A DNA stretch of 64,000 nucleotides from Camellia lanceoleosa (lineage: Eukaryota > Streptophyta > Magnoliopsida > Ericales > Theaceae). The position numbers and the translations under genes were made by a program. The stretch spans positions 125,369,752-125,433,751 of the forward strand of contig CM045762.1 of assembly GCA_025200525.1 (NCBI GenBank), read 5' to 3'. Below the pieces are notes generated by a model. That model did not search any database, was not told where the DNA came from, and saw only the letters and a list, made by a program, of their open reading frames with translations. Shown piece by piece: positions 9,625-20,193 of this stretch; the first letter of the stretch is position 1; each line of letters starts with the position of its first letter.

Positions 9625-11729
9625 CGAGGCGCCGCCACTTGTTCGTCCAGGGTTCGTCCGCTACTCCTGGTTCGAGGTAGCTGAAAAGCGGACCATGCCG
9701 TGGACGCAGCCCGATGACCCAGAGGCCGAGAGGTATGCGCGCGGCTCTCTCATGTTTTTGCTGGGACCACCTGCTTATCGACGGGCGAACACAAGGTTCT
9801 CCGCTTGCTTAGCGCCTTGGTGGATGTCGAGAGGATTGTGCAAGATGATCGGAGGCACGGCTTTGGCCACCCTTTACTTATATGAGCTCACTCGTGGCAG
9901 GATACCGCTAGGAGGCTATCGAGCCCGGAGGTATGTCTTCTTCGCTTATTTCGCTCAGATTTTCAGATTTCAGACATCGCACACATCGTAGTCTGCTTAT
10001 AATTATCAGACATCGTATACACGCACACACATACTTCGCTTTACATCGGGTCAGACACGCTCACATCAGACACTTTGCTCAACACACCGCACAACACACG
10101 GCAGCTCATTGCTTCGCTTTTATCCTCAGATTCGCTCGATGGTCATATCGACGCTCGCTTTGGTATTGGGTGTACGCCTACTTTTCCTGTGCTAGAGCTG
10201 CGTCGAGACGAGACCCTCTCGTCGCCCTTTTTCGCCACATGACGGGCGATGTGTCCGGAGGCCCCGGGACACTTTTAGCTTCTTCCGCCGTTTCTTCGAC
10301 ACCATCACCCCCACTGAGGTATGTTTTACTTACAGTCCGTTTTAAGCTTCGCTTTCGTGCTTACATTTCTATATCAGTAGATAATCAACTGTATTTCATT
10401 TCAGGTCACCTGGCAGCCGTGGGCTCCACTCCCAGCGGTGATACGAGATCGGTACGCCGGTGCCATCGAGACCTCGCGCTACCGGATTCTCCTGGAGGGT
10501 CCGGTCTGTCGGGCCTGGTACCTGGGTGAGCGCTTCTTGCGTCAGACCCTGGGATTGCCGGAGCAGATAGTTCCGATCCATCCTCCCGAGCACATGAGGG
10601 ACACCGAGAGGTTTTCTGTGCAGCAGATGGAGGACTACACCCTTGGCTGGGCCGTAGATGTAGATGCCTACAGGGGCGAGGGCGACTACTCTGAGTACGT
10701 CCGGACCTTCTTGATGCGGCCTCTGAGCGGGGGCTCCCGAGCTGATCAGTGAACTGGCGCGCCAGCGGCAGGCAGAGCAGGAGCGTGGCCATCACAGAGG
10801 GCTCGAGCTCATGCAGAGGGGAGTCTGAGGGGGGCGAGGGACTGGCCCGCCTGCCTACCATGTTGACTTACAGGGGACAGAGTGGGGAGGCCTACCAGAT
10901 CCCGTTTGCTCCTCCTCCGGCTGGTCACGAGTTGGCCGGTATTCCTGACTTACCTCCGGTATGTATTACTTTATTTCTGCATCTTGCATTGTTATTTCAT
11001 TTCAGTTCATTCAGACATTCCACAGAATACTGATGTATTTAATACTTTTGCAGGCTTCCTCCGGGTATACCCATGCAGGAGCCAATGCCTCCTTGATGGG
11101 GATGTCAATGACTCTCGATGCTTTTGGCCGTCTACGGCTTGCCGTATGTTCTATCGACTACGCCTCAAATCATACTGCTTCGCACAATCTGCTATACTGC
11201 ACAAAAATCTGATAAACTGCTCACGGCTTTCATACACTGCATCTTGCACTGATAAACTGCTCACGGCATTCACATACTGTACTCATACATTGCGTTCTGC
11301 ACTGATAAACTGCTCACGGCATTCACACACTGTACTCATACACTGCATTCTATACTGATAAACTGCTCACAGCTTTCACATATTGTACTCATACACTGCA
11401 TTCTATACTGATAACTGCTCACAGCTTTCTGATGTGTTTACTCTTTGTATTTTCAGCCTCCTTTCTCGATCCCTCCAGTGGGTGGCGCTGCTCCAGCTGG
11501 GCCTCCCCTCTCTACCCGGGATGGCAGGATATTCCCTCGTACCAGAGGGGGACGTGGTCATGTGGGGAGCAGCTCACGAGCTCCAGTTCCAGGAGACGGC
11601 GAGTCATTCTGGAGGCGGGATCGAAATATTTATGCTCGGGCTCGACAAAGGATTCGGCCCGACGATGCTTTTGTGCTTCGCCTTAAGAGGGCGAGGATCA
11701 ATTTTAGGCATGAGGCCTACTACCGATGA
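9625..11729 (+). pseudogene. Plant mobile domain (PMD, aminotransferase-like) gene, 5' truncated by LTR A
   Basis: Five exons are proposed: 9625-9930, 10130-10318, 10405-10958, 11054-11143 and 11457-11729. The introns begin GTATGT or GTATGTT and end in (T)CAG. The parts match the PMD family in order: PDDPEAERYARGSLMFLLG, then (after a shift) TGEHKVLRLLSALVDVERI, then GGTALATLYLYEL, a tryptophan/tyrosine-rich LWYWVYAYFS in exon 2, and VTWQPWAP with an aromatic and proline-rich stretch in exon 3. PMD proteins are nuclear factors linked to transposon silencing, and the domain is also carried by some plant transposons. The normal N-terminal third is missing because the LTR ends immediately before the first exon. 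Frameshifts lie near 9770, 9870 and 10750. The last exon encodes an Arg/Gly-rich basic tail with its stop at 11727-11729. It could be a host gene or transposon cargo; I cannot tell which. Confidence 0.7.
11209..11440 (+). repeat. About 53-bp tandem repeat in the last PMD intron
   Basis: CTGATAAACTGCTCAC recurs five times (11209, about 11249, 11303, 11356 and 11407). It is followed each time by GGCATTCACACACTG and ACTCATACACTGCATTCT variants. It fills most of intron 11144-11456 and so is spliced out in the proposed model. Confidence 0.88.
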
Positions 11730-12000
11730 TGATGATTTTTGTCGCTTTTTCTTTATTTCTTTTCTTGTACTTTTCTTTTTGATAGATAGAGTACTATGTA
11801 TCGCCAAGCAGTGTGTTTTTGCTTTCAAAAGTTTGTACTTTGAAAGAGATTATATAAAACAAACTTTTTATCCTAAAAGTGTTATGTTTACATATCTCCT
11901 ACTTTGCAATCGCATTGCATCATATTACACCTCAATGTAAATGAAATTTGATTTGTTGTCTCAAAATGGAGCATTCAAGACTTTAATACTCGGATAACCA
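11730..12000 (+). other. PMD gene 3' flank / probable 3' UTR
   Basis: T-rich sequence after the PMD stop, with TTTATCCTAAAAGTG, GCATCATATTACACC and AATGTAAATG-like polyadenylation context near 11935. It ends where the inverted match to element A begins, so about 12000 is taken as the breakpoint with element B. Confidence 0.4.
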
Positions 12001-12099
12001 ACCAACTAATGAAGCGGCCAGCACAAATCATCGCTCAAACTTGGCAAATGGCCCAGATTCTCATTGGGATCATTCTCGCACACAAACTCCAACTCAGTA

Positions 12100-13330
12100 T
12101 TTGGTTCATTCTGCACACGGCAAACTTTGAACAAACAGCCCAATCTGACAAGCCGGATCACGGCAGGCGGAACTGACTGAAATTGAAACACACTCGGATG
12201 TCCCAAATTTTCCATTTCTTCTCTTATCTCGCGTGGATGTGGAGAATGGCATGGCATTCTGAGCACAGACGATTTTGAGGTAAAGAGAGGCTTTTTTAAC
12301 CTGGGTATCGAGCCTACAACTGGACATCGCCGGAGAACTCAAGTACAGAGAGTAAAAGGCGCACGACCTAAACACAATGAGACACAGTCGGAAAAGACTC
12401 AAAACTAAGTTGGGACTAACAAAAGAAAAGACACGACACGGACGTGTTTGAAAACAAAAGACCTTGAGGAGCCAATTCTTCTAGGCAAGTTTCCCACCCT
12501 TTCTGATTTGTGTGATTCTCACGCCGCCCTTCGTGCTCGGTTTCTTTCTCTAAAAACCCTTTTCACTTTTCTCTCAACTCACACCTCTATTCTTTAATCT
12601 CTCATTTTATATCCCTCCCCTGGGTGGTTGATAGATGGATAGAAAGCGGGGATTCGTGTCGATATAGCTAGCTCGGCTATTCCTTCCGTAAATAGGGTGC
12701 CTTTTCTGGCGAAAGTGCATTGACGACAAGGAAGAGATGTAACACCGACTCGACTGTGCCCCTAGTTCATTACTCTGACCATTCTTTGCTTTCTTTCTAA
12801 AACAGTTTTGAACAAAATGAACGCCAGATTAGCGTGCTTGGGCAACTTTTGATTTCAAAATCATGCAAGTCGTTGCAAGTTAATCGAAAGTTTTTCTTTT
12901 GGGTCCAGACATGGCCCAATTTTGGAAAATGGAATTGTTTTCGAGAAAATAGTCAACCTTAGTAAAAATTTTCAAAAACTATTTTCGCAAACGGTCAATG
13001 CTCAACAAGCACAGAACCTACCCTCGAGATACGCAACCTCGGATCGGAGGCAATTTGGGAAAATTGCCCCTTGCTTGAAGGGGCGCATGGCAACGGAAAG
13101 TTGCCCCTAGTTTAGGCGGCAACTCAGGGCGATCTTTATGGCAATGCGAGGCAACGGAAAGTTGCCCCTTGTTTGGACAATGCCGCAGCATGCTCGTCAA
13201 CGATTGATCTCGACCAGGCTCTCGGGCACGGAGAGGATGAAGACGGCCACAAACAATATATGGACATAGTCACCTTGAAGGCGTTGGTGGCTGGGTTCTA
13301 GGAGGAAGTTGATCACGTAGTTCCAGTCAT
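12100..13330 (-). mobile_element. Element B 3' internal region, inverted counterpart of 1-1560
   Basis: Read on the - strand it follows positions 1-1560 in order, including the GGGGCAACTTTCC repeat, the CCCAGGGGAGGGAT block and the TCTCCACAT(T/C)…GCGA(A/G)ATA block. Identity is clearly below that of the PMEI units, so the two elements are old relative to the array. No gene was recognised; the frames at 12006-12402 on the - strand have no known motif. Confidence 0.7.
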
Positions 13331-13518
13331 TGCAACCGAGACATCAGATTCGGAAGAAGGCACAAGTGATCAAGACCATTACATGAACTGAGACGCTATG
13401 AAAGCGTTAAGGGCTGGACTTCAGGATGAAGTTGCCTACGTATCCCAAACATGGGAATCAAGCCTTACGTAGTTCGGGTTAGGTACACTCGGGTATTTTA
13501 ACCTTCACTGTTTTTATG
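13331..13518 (-). other. Element B internal region with CGTAGGCAACTTCATCCTGAAG motif
   Basis: On the - strand this carries GATACGTAGGCAACTTC and TCCTGAAGTCCAGCCC, words I associate with the 3' region of plant Tat/Athila-type elements. The related block TCATCCTCAAGTCCACCAG opens the window at position 1. Confidence 0.45.
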
Positions 13519-13800
13519 CTCTAATTTTTGCCAAGGCGCCTATTGCAGGTTTTCGACCTTGCGAGCTTTGTTCTTCTTTCTTTTCTTTTTTTTTTCATTT
13601 TTTTCATTTTTTCTTTTTCTTTTAGGCTCTAACTTCTGCCAAGGCGCCCGATGCGGGTTTTCGACCTTGCGAGCTTCTTTTTCTTTTTCTTTTTTTTCTT
13701 TTTGTATATATATATTTTTTCTTTTGTATGTATTTTTTTGCTTGCTCTAACTTTTGCCTGGGTAGCCCTTCCGGGTTTTCGACCCAGCGAGCCTCTCGAA
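13519..13800 (-). repeat. Three-copy repeat of about 110 bp with T-rich linkers
   Basis: GCTCTAA(C/T)TT(T/C)TGCC…GGGTTTTCGACC(T/C)(T/A)GCGAGC starts near 13519, 13626 and 13745. The copies are separated by long TTTTC/TTTCTT runs that create meaningless Phe- or Lys-rich frames. Confidence 0.85.
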
Positions 13801-14699
13801 GGGTAAAAGTATAACAAATCCATGCCAAATGGTTTTGGGATTGACGCCCCTTTTCCGGGAGAAAGATTTGCAGGTTGCTCGCAGAGATTCCATCATGGTT
13901 GCTTCACAAACTTCTTTTGGTGAAGTCTAATCTTTTGCTCGATTTCGGTGCCTCTTGATCGAGGGTCGCCGAGTCCGCTTCACAGGCCTTGCATTAATAA
14001 CTAAATTCTGGATGCCGGTCCAAGGTTTGGAAAATGAAGGGTCGAGTCTCGAGGCTGAGAGCGATCCTAAGTTGCGCAATCTCAAGAGCGATTCCACACA
14101 GGTCTTCGCAGGATCATAAAACATTTTGTTTTTGAAAATTTTTAAGGAGACGATTTAATCGCCGGTCAAGACAAGTGGAACCATCCGATTAAACCAGGTC
14201 CTTCTCAAGACTCACGCCGACCAAAGATGATTTGAATCATTAAGGGCTTAGCGTGCCTCTCTTTCTCTCAATCGATCAAATTTTTGCAAATCCCAAGGAA
14301 TTCCTTCCTCTTCGTTTTCACCGCAGTGTTCAAAAAGGTTTTGAAAAACTTAGGTCATTGTAATGATTTTAAGGCACAAAAGAGGTGGAATGCATCACAC
14401 CCCATTCAATTCTCCGCACAACTAGCCCAACATGATCAATAAATATGGAAACACGGTAGCCACTACTGCTTGCTCAGATTTCCGGATGTAAATTGGCTCC
14501 AGCAGAGGCAGACCCAAAGAGAAAGCAAAAGAAGTAATTACAAAACAAGACGGTGCTTGAGGCAACAACCCCAAAGCCACCTGGTATTCTTATACAAAAG
14601 AGGAACTGACTCATTACAATTAGACAGACCCTTAAACAAAAGGATCGACTCAAAACAATGAGATGACTCAAGACAAATCAAAAGACCGACTCGACACCC
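13801..14699 (-). other. Element B internal non-coding region
   Basis: Lies between the gag remnant and the 3' repeats. Frames of up to 65 codons occur on both strands with no motif. A pol gene of several kilobases would be expected here in an autonomous element and is absent. Confidence 0.5.
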
Positions 14700-14715
14700 A
14701 AGTCGTTTCACAAAA

Positions 14716-15773
14716 CTAGCATCGGCAGTGCTCAAAAATGCGCCAAACGCCATATCCAAAATGTACCAGATATTGCCCGCAGCGTTGAATCCCAATTACA
14801 TACTCGCAGATGTCGGTGTCCTCAGATCTGGTCCTCACAATCCAAGAACTCAGAGGACCGACGGCCGAGGTAGGCGGGAGGATGACCTTGTTATCAATCA
14901 AATCCAGACTTCATGCCGAAGGCGGAACAATTGTCGATAGTATGGCCAGATCGTTGATGGTACGACAAGATCGAGTGGCATCATGGCCTCTTTGGAAGGG
15001 GTTTGGGGAGTGGCCTAGGATCGAGGGTGTGAGATGCCCCTTGGCCAAAATCGGTGCCCTAGACAAAGGCATATAAAGAGGATGGAAGACCTGCGCCTCT
15101 AAGTGGTACTTGGGACTCGGTATTCTTGCTAGACGACTAGCGAACGGATCGGCAGCGCGACTGATTTCGATCTTTTCCTGGTGCAGATTGGGAGGGAAGA
15201 ACCTTTAGTATGACGGGCCTATCCCGATTCTCTCGACCGACTGAACCGCCTCAAAGTGAGTAGGGAAAACATCATCCACAATTTTGGTTACAATCGCGGA
15301 TACACATTGTTTGCTCATTCCCGGCTTTCAAAGCACGGATCGCCCACAGCTTGTTCCACGGATCGGCATCCACCTTCACTTTGTCTTTGCCTCGCCTCGC
15401 CCGTGAGAGGTTTGGGTTGGTACTTGGTACATCATTTGTGGGTGGAGGTCATCTCCGACTGATTGAGCTCGATCACAATCCGCCCCAGTATCGGGGGCTC
15501 CTAGGGTTCAAAATTTCCAGCATACGGTGCAACCGGTGGCGAGGTTGACATTCCGTAAGCGAGATCCGCCACGGACCTCTGGAGATCACCTATCATCCCC
15601 ATTAACTCGAATGTAGTGGGCTCGCGAGCCTGATAGAACTGAGGGGTCCAGACTGGGTGTGCAGCGGGCGACCTAGGCGGATGCGGCATATCAACAGTAG
15701 CTTCATCTTGCGGGGTGGTTCCTTGACTCGGCATGGCCGTCATGACCACAATCTCTTCTGAGTTCTGCATCAT
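14716..15773 (-). pseudogene. gag: Remnant gag of element B
   Basis: Gag is the capsid/nucleocapsid polyprotein of an LTR retrotransposon. On the - strand a 90-codon frame opens with MMQNSEEIVV at 15773 and runs to 15501. It holds a helix-prone stretch (ELMGMIGDLQRSVADLAYG) like the start of Tat gags. After several shifts, 15090-14920 reads FHPLYMPLSRAPILAKGHLT and then NPF…RGHD. Across frames near 14900-14940 come CxRLRHEV and DLIDNKVILPP, which resemble the Tat gag tail (C, GH, C, LRHEIQDLID). Stops and frameshifts are frequent, so it cannot be translated. The family call rests on these short motifs and on its place after the primer site. Confidence 0.6.
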
Positions 15774-16460
15774 GTTCGGTCCTGCCTCAGCGAGGAGAAG
15801 ATACTAGCTGTTCTGACTTAACTCTCCGAACCTCTAAACTGAAATGGAAAACCAGCAGTATTTCAGCCCCAAACAGACAAACACGGGTGTAGTCGAACAA
15901 CTGCACTCTACTACTGAACACTGTTCCCAAAAATCACTGTCCCAAATCTGAGTCCGATACCCGCAGATATAGCTGATCCACAACAACACTAATACTGGTG
16001 CCCTCAGTTCGATGCCCGCTTCATGAATCGGTATATGCATTACCTGTAGAGATACACTCTAAAAGCACATAGCAAGTAAATGAGAGTCAATACACCCCTA
16101 TGTTGGGGGTAGGGTTTCTGTCCTATTTTGTCGAGCTAGGGTTTCACTACGCACGCTGCTTCAAACAACCTAATATCGGGTGAGCAACTCCCTAGTTTGG
16201 AATGGTCACTACGGATTTCGATATGCACTAGGTCGAATGGTCGAAGGGTGCCCCGGTAAACCGGGTTTGTGTTCCCATCTTGGCAGAGCCAAACCGTCAC
16301 CTTATGGACATGCCTTGACAAGACAAGCCTCCAAAGAAACCGCCAGAATAGCAGATGACCAACACGGTGTCCTAGGCGCACCAGTGCACATGCAATGCAA
16401 AGAAACACATAAGTGTAGTCAAAATAGGATATCACGAGTTCGAGTCAAGCTCTCTAAACT
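15774..16460 (-). other. Element B 5' untranslated leader
   Basis: Between the primer site and gag. The frames (99 and 68 codons on -, 135 on +) have no motif. A pyrimidine stretch and ATTTCAG at about 15840 on the - strand, just ahead of gag, could be the acceptor for the leader intron whose donor lies at about 19450. That pairing is inference. Confidence 0.4.
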
Positions 16461-16477
16461 CCCCAGTAGAGTCGCCA
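16461..16477 (-). other. Primer binding site of element B (tRNA-Arg type)
   Basis: On the - strand the site reads TGGCGACTCTACTGGGG directly after the LTR end. TGGCGACTC with a following CTGGGG is the primer site form of Ogre/Tat elements, reported as complementary to the 3' end of tRNA-Arg. Its position one to a few bases inside the LTR boundary fits. Confidence 0.75.
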
Positions 16478-16624
16478 GAATCAGAGCACGCCCGCGGGGA
16501 CCTCATCTGATTCGACTCGATTTTGTGTCGGTTCTAAATCAACCAAAGAGTCCAACCGCAAATCGTTTGAGAAAACAGATTTTTTGAAAAGTAGTGCCAA
16601 ACATGGACTCGCTTTGCCAGACAT

Positions 16625-16634
16625 GAGTCGCCAC
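16625..16634 (-). other. PBS-like motif inside LTR B
   Basis: On the - strand GTGGCGACTC lies about 150 bases before the true primer site, preceded by ATATTTAG. The same arrangement occurs at 9450-9468 in LTR A. Confidence 0.7.
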
Positions 16635-16810
16635 CTAAATATTTTTTAAATGGGAAATTTAGGAAACCCCGACTCGGTCTTGAAGGCCACGTGTCCGCTA
16701 TAACCAAAGTGGTCTTGGCTCAAAGAGCTTGGGTACGATCGGGAAGGTCACTATGAGCACTTCTTTCGCCGTCCAAGACCGCCTCTACTAACCGTGATAT
16801 CCGTTTTTGA

Positions 16811-19150
16811 AAACTTTATGCGTTCTTATTCCGGTTATTAACCTAGAATTACTATGTGATGCACACAACACAAAAGTATAGACTAGATCGCCTAACTTGG
16901 AAATAAACATTGCATATCCGTTTTTGTCTCTAAAAACGTGTTGTTTTCTTTTGCTACTCGAAAGTAGGCTAAAATGCGGATTTCAACGAGTTGTTCCAAC
17001 TCAGGCAATCCAACCTCCATCCACAGGCATTCAAGCAGTTTATCTCACATAAGCACTTAGCCACATGTTAAGCATATTGTCATGGTAAACATTCACATGC
17101 ATGCGGTATGCTAAAGCCATAAAAACTTACATCGTACTCCGCGCCAAAACAGTAAACTGGTTAGCAAACATGCATGACCTAGTTCATGTTAAGTGGCTAA
17201 TGCAACACAGGCAGAAATGCAATCTAGAGTAGGCTCGGCTAACCCTAAACATGGCATGTGAATTGCGCGAGTAGCACGTATTCAATTTGGAATTGAAAAT
17301 TGCGATGCAGTTTGTATGATGTACCGAGCCCGGTGCATGTAAACAAATGCATGAATGCACGCATGCATTGCATAAGGTATGCTAAAAATAAGTATGCCCT
17401 AATCTACCACCGAAAGCGGGTAAATAAAAGGGATAGAAAGAGATGGGGATTGGAAGACATACACCCACTCACACACACTTATTACAAATTCGCCCTCGCT
17501 CGGAGGGACCAAAATAATGATACAGACCGAATAAATAATTAACTAAACTAGCTAATTAAATATTACAAATTGACTAAATTAATTAAACAGATTAATTAAT
17601 CTAATTAAAGCAATAAAACGCCTCGGGATGAGGGCCGGATACAGTGCATGCCCGGGACTTGCTCGGAATCCAGTTGCCATAGCACTGTTGCCTCTGTTTA
17701 CACTGCCATACTCCTTTGAAAATTGCCAAAGTTCCTGGATTGCTTCTTCCGGTGTCGTGGAACACCATCGGCTAAGGGGATGGCCACCGCCAAAGGATAT
17801 GATCACCGCTACATATCATGCTATCGGCCATCATTCTTTGCCGGCGCACTTAACAAAGGTCGGCCGGCCAAAAATTGCTGCAGAACCTGCAATTTGACAG
17901 CAGCAGAGGACAAGCAGTGTATGGCATGGCAATTCAAAGCATGTGTGCACCAAACACATCCCACATCGTGTTGACGGCTCAATGGGGCATGTGCCTCGAT
18001 CCTTGGACCATCAATTGCGCATTTCTATGCGTGATGGCCCAAAGGACCAAGAATGCAACTTCAATGTCAAATGCATGCAATGCAAACAAGCAAATAATGG
18101 TGCCAAACCTCCATCATACTTCACTTCAAGAGGCCCAACATGCATGCCAATGCAACAAGGCCCTAAGCATGTTATCTACTATGCCATATGGACGATGCGA
18201 GGCACTTATATAAGCATACAAGTAGGCGTACAAGGCAAGTATGCAAACTAAGCAATGAGGTGGGCTTACACATGAATTGGGCAGCTCTAACAAGGCTCAA
18301 AACAGTGGCCAAAATGCCTAGAGATAGAGACTAAACGCACGCACACACATGCAAGTGTTAAGGCTCAAGACTTAGGCATGCAAAAGCGACTCTCATACAC
18401 ACTTAAAAAGGCCAAACATGGGCAACTAGTATGCACTTAAAGCTCTGAAATTTGCCAAATCATGCAATGAAGTATGCCAAACAAAGCATGCAAATGGCCT
18501 AGGCTTAAGGCTAATCAAAGATGCATTGAACTACACCTAGCATAACCACTCATGGCAACACTTAACCAACCAAAATCAGAGTTTTAACACCTAAAACTAA
18601 GCCCAAAATAACACTTAGATAGCATCTAAATGACATGGATCTAAAGGCATGCAATATGGCCAACACATGGAACATACAACATGTGCTTTTAAGGCATTAA
18701 AGAAGCAACTAAAGCATGCATACAAGCACACTAAAAAGTCTGAAATAACATGTAAGAGGGTTCCAAACCCTTGAAAACATGGAGGCAATGCATCCTACAC
18801 ATGCACATACTTGAAGCATACAAGCTACAATACAAAGGGCCTATACAAAGCATGTCAAGATTGACTCAAACGACCATGGACAGAGCTAAACCATGGCAAA
18901 ATAAGCATACAAGCTTCACAAACTCAAGTCTAAAACATGCTAGAAATAGGGACACACTTCCTAGACATGTTAAGGCAATAAGAGGCATTACAAGGCAACT
19001 ATGTTAAGCATGCATAGGAGACCAAAACCAACTTGAAATCATGTTATAACATGGCAATATAAGCATGGAAAACAAGCCAAACATGCTCAACACACACTCA
19101 AACATGAAGCTCCTTAAGGAAGCAAAATTTGTCCTTTTCAAGGACATCAA
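16811..19150 (-). other. LTR B distal leader, GCATGC-rich, no recognised gene
   Basis: Unusually dense in ATGCAT/GCATGC/TTGCATG words, with an AT-rich patch at 17530-17610. No convincing coding region, RNA gene or tandem repeat was seen. Its composition parallels 8032-9290 of LTR A. Confidence 0.5.
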
Positions 19151-19234
19151 GGAGAGGGGGTGGCCCTCTCCTTCTTGAGACTTCAAGGCATGCTCTTCAC
19201 CACTGAAATCACTCAAGATTTCAGTGGTGAAGAG
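19151..19234 (-). other. Two perfect stem-loops in LTR B leader
   Basis: CTCTTCACCACTGAAATC (19193-19210) pairs perfectly with 19217-19234 across a 6-base loop ACTCAA, an 18-bp stem. Just beside it GGAGAGGG (19151-19158) pairs with CCCTCTCC (19164-19171) across a 5-base loop. Both lie in the predicted transcribed part of the LTR. Confidence 0.85.
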
Positions 19235-19448
19235 ATCCTCTCACCAAAATCTCGGATCTCAACCAAAATGGCACAAAAGGGACCCTTTTCAAGGCCCAAA
19301 GGGCGTCAAACTTCCCCATACCACAAAACACTCTTAATATACAATAAAGAGGGTCAAAATCAGAACTTTTTGTGTTAATCACTAAGCACAAAACTGTTTT
19401 AAAGCAAGCAAAAATGGAATGCAAAATGGGTTAAATAAAGTTAGTTTC

Positions 19449-19608
19449 TTACCCTTGATGATCCCTTTACAAAGGTTGTGGTTGATGCTTCCTTGAGCTC
19501 AAAATCAGTCAAGAACTCCAAGAACCAGCCCTTAGAACCTCGGGTTGCAAGGAGAAGGTGGAACACTAGGTGTTTTAGTGCAATAGTGTAAACTAAAGCA
19601 CCTAGTGT
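19449..19608 (-). other. LTR B leader splice donor and 17-bp stem-loop
   Basis: On the - strand ATCATCAAGGGTAAG places a donor GT at about 19453, matching the donor in LTR A. Upstream in the transcript, 19563-19579 (ACACTAGGTGTTTTAGT) pairs with 19592-19608 with one mismatch (G-U type) across a 12-base loop. Confidence 0.6.
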
Positions 19609-19740
19609 ACTAAACAAGCAAGAAAAGAGAGAGATAGGATAGATACAACTATTCTAACCTAAAACCAGACCTTGGCTCTCTCTAACAATGGTTAAGTATC
19701 TCAAGAAGCCAACCCTTGAGCAAAGGGAAGAGCTTTCCCT

Positions 19741-19810
19741 CTTATAGGCCAAAAGCTTACAAGCTTAGCCACTAAGCAAGCTCATCCCTCCATACACGTG
19801 TATGGAGGGA
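19741..19810 (-). promoter_or_regulatory. LTR B core promoter: 26-bp palindromic G-box and TATA box
   Basis: Positions 19785-19810 form a perfect 26-bp palindrome (half-site TCCCTCCATACAC) centred on CACGTG, the G-box recognised by plant bHLH and bZIP factors. On the - strand the TATA box CCTATAAG lies at about 19741-19748, some 40 bases downstream. LTR A has its palindromes at the matching distance. Regulation by light or abscisic acid factors is inference from the motif. Confidence 0.65.
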
Positions 19811-20180
19811 AATACAATTGCACACAGCTGTCTGAAAATATCTCAGAAAGCAAGTGCACAGTGGTCGGCTGGGCAAATTGGTCATTTCGCCCAAAATAGT
19901 GCCGACCGGCACAATATAGTGCCGGTGAAAACTACAGCCAGCCGGTGGCCTCTAGCCCCAGCCGGTGGTGTGTGGGGATGCCTCATAAGGCATTCCCTGC
20001 CGCTCAAAGGCAAATCACAAGTGTTTGGTGCAAAACCAAACACAAACGGTCGAGTTCGGAGGTCCTGAGGCAGGGCGCGCGTAGCCGAGAACTCCGGGAA
20101 CTCCAAACGAACACAAACATAGATAATCACCGAGTGTCCCAACGGTGACGTCCAAGTCTTGAGGACGGTCAAAAATGGGG

Positions 20181-20193
20181 TGTCTACACCCAC
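20181..20193. other. Junction of LTR B with the PMEI array
   Basis: The LTR terminus TGTCTACA ends at 20188. The next bases, CCCACCTTCAACAGCAACTA, are identical to the interior of every array unit (for example around 23551). The break is therefore exact, and CCCAC (20189-20193) is the expected five-base target duplication. Its partner would lie at the lost far end of element B. Confidence 0.88.

Larger units (their letters stand above)
12000..20188 (-). mobile_element. Element B, truncated non-autonomous Tat/Ogre-like LTR retrotransposon
   Basis: On the - strand the order is 5' LTR (20188-16478), primer site, 5' leader, gag remnant, then non-coding 3' internal sequence, stopping near 12000 with no 3' LTR. 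I find no protease, reverse transcriptase, RNase H or integrase motif in any frame between gag and the 3' region. The element therefore lacked pol, or lost it by internal deletion, and would have depended on a related element's enzymes. It faces element A, and its 3' region is the inverted copy of 1-1560. Confidence 0.8.
16478..20188 (-). mobile_element. 5' LTR of element B, about 3.7 kb
   Basis: On the - strand it starts TGTAGACACCCCATTTTTG at 20188 and ends at the primer site. U3 runs from 20188 to about 19715, with the palindromic G-box and TATA box. The rest is a long transcribed leader with a splice donor, perfect hairpins and GCATGC-rich sequence. Both ends match LTR A, while the middle (3.7 versus 5.6 kb) does not, so the two LTRs belong to related but distinct families. 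Open frames inside (for example 17875-18251 on +) are incidental. Confidence 0.88.

Noticed and set aside
11383..11940. 185-codon frame across the last PMD exon
   Set aside because: Wrong phase relative to the Arg/Gly-rich exon and runs into the 3' flank; it is a shadow of the exon.
1..13330. A 13-kb Mutator-like transposon with 1.3-kb terminal inverted repeats carrying a PMD gene
   Set aside because: The inverted similarity continues past the would-be ends to position 1 and 13330. The inner parts are LTRs with TATA box, primer site and gag, so two facing retroelements explain it better.
13559..13828. Phe-rich and Lys-rich frames
   Set aside because: Products of TTTTC/TTTCTT runs.
17875..18251. 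112- and 102-codon frames in LTR B
   Set aside because: Composed of GCATGC-rich LTR sequence with no family match.
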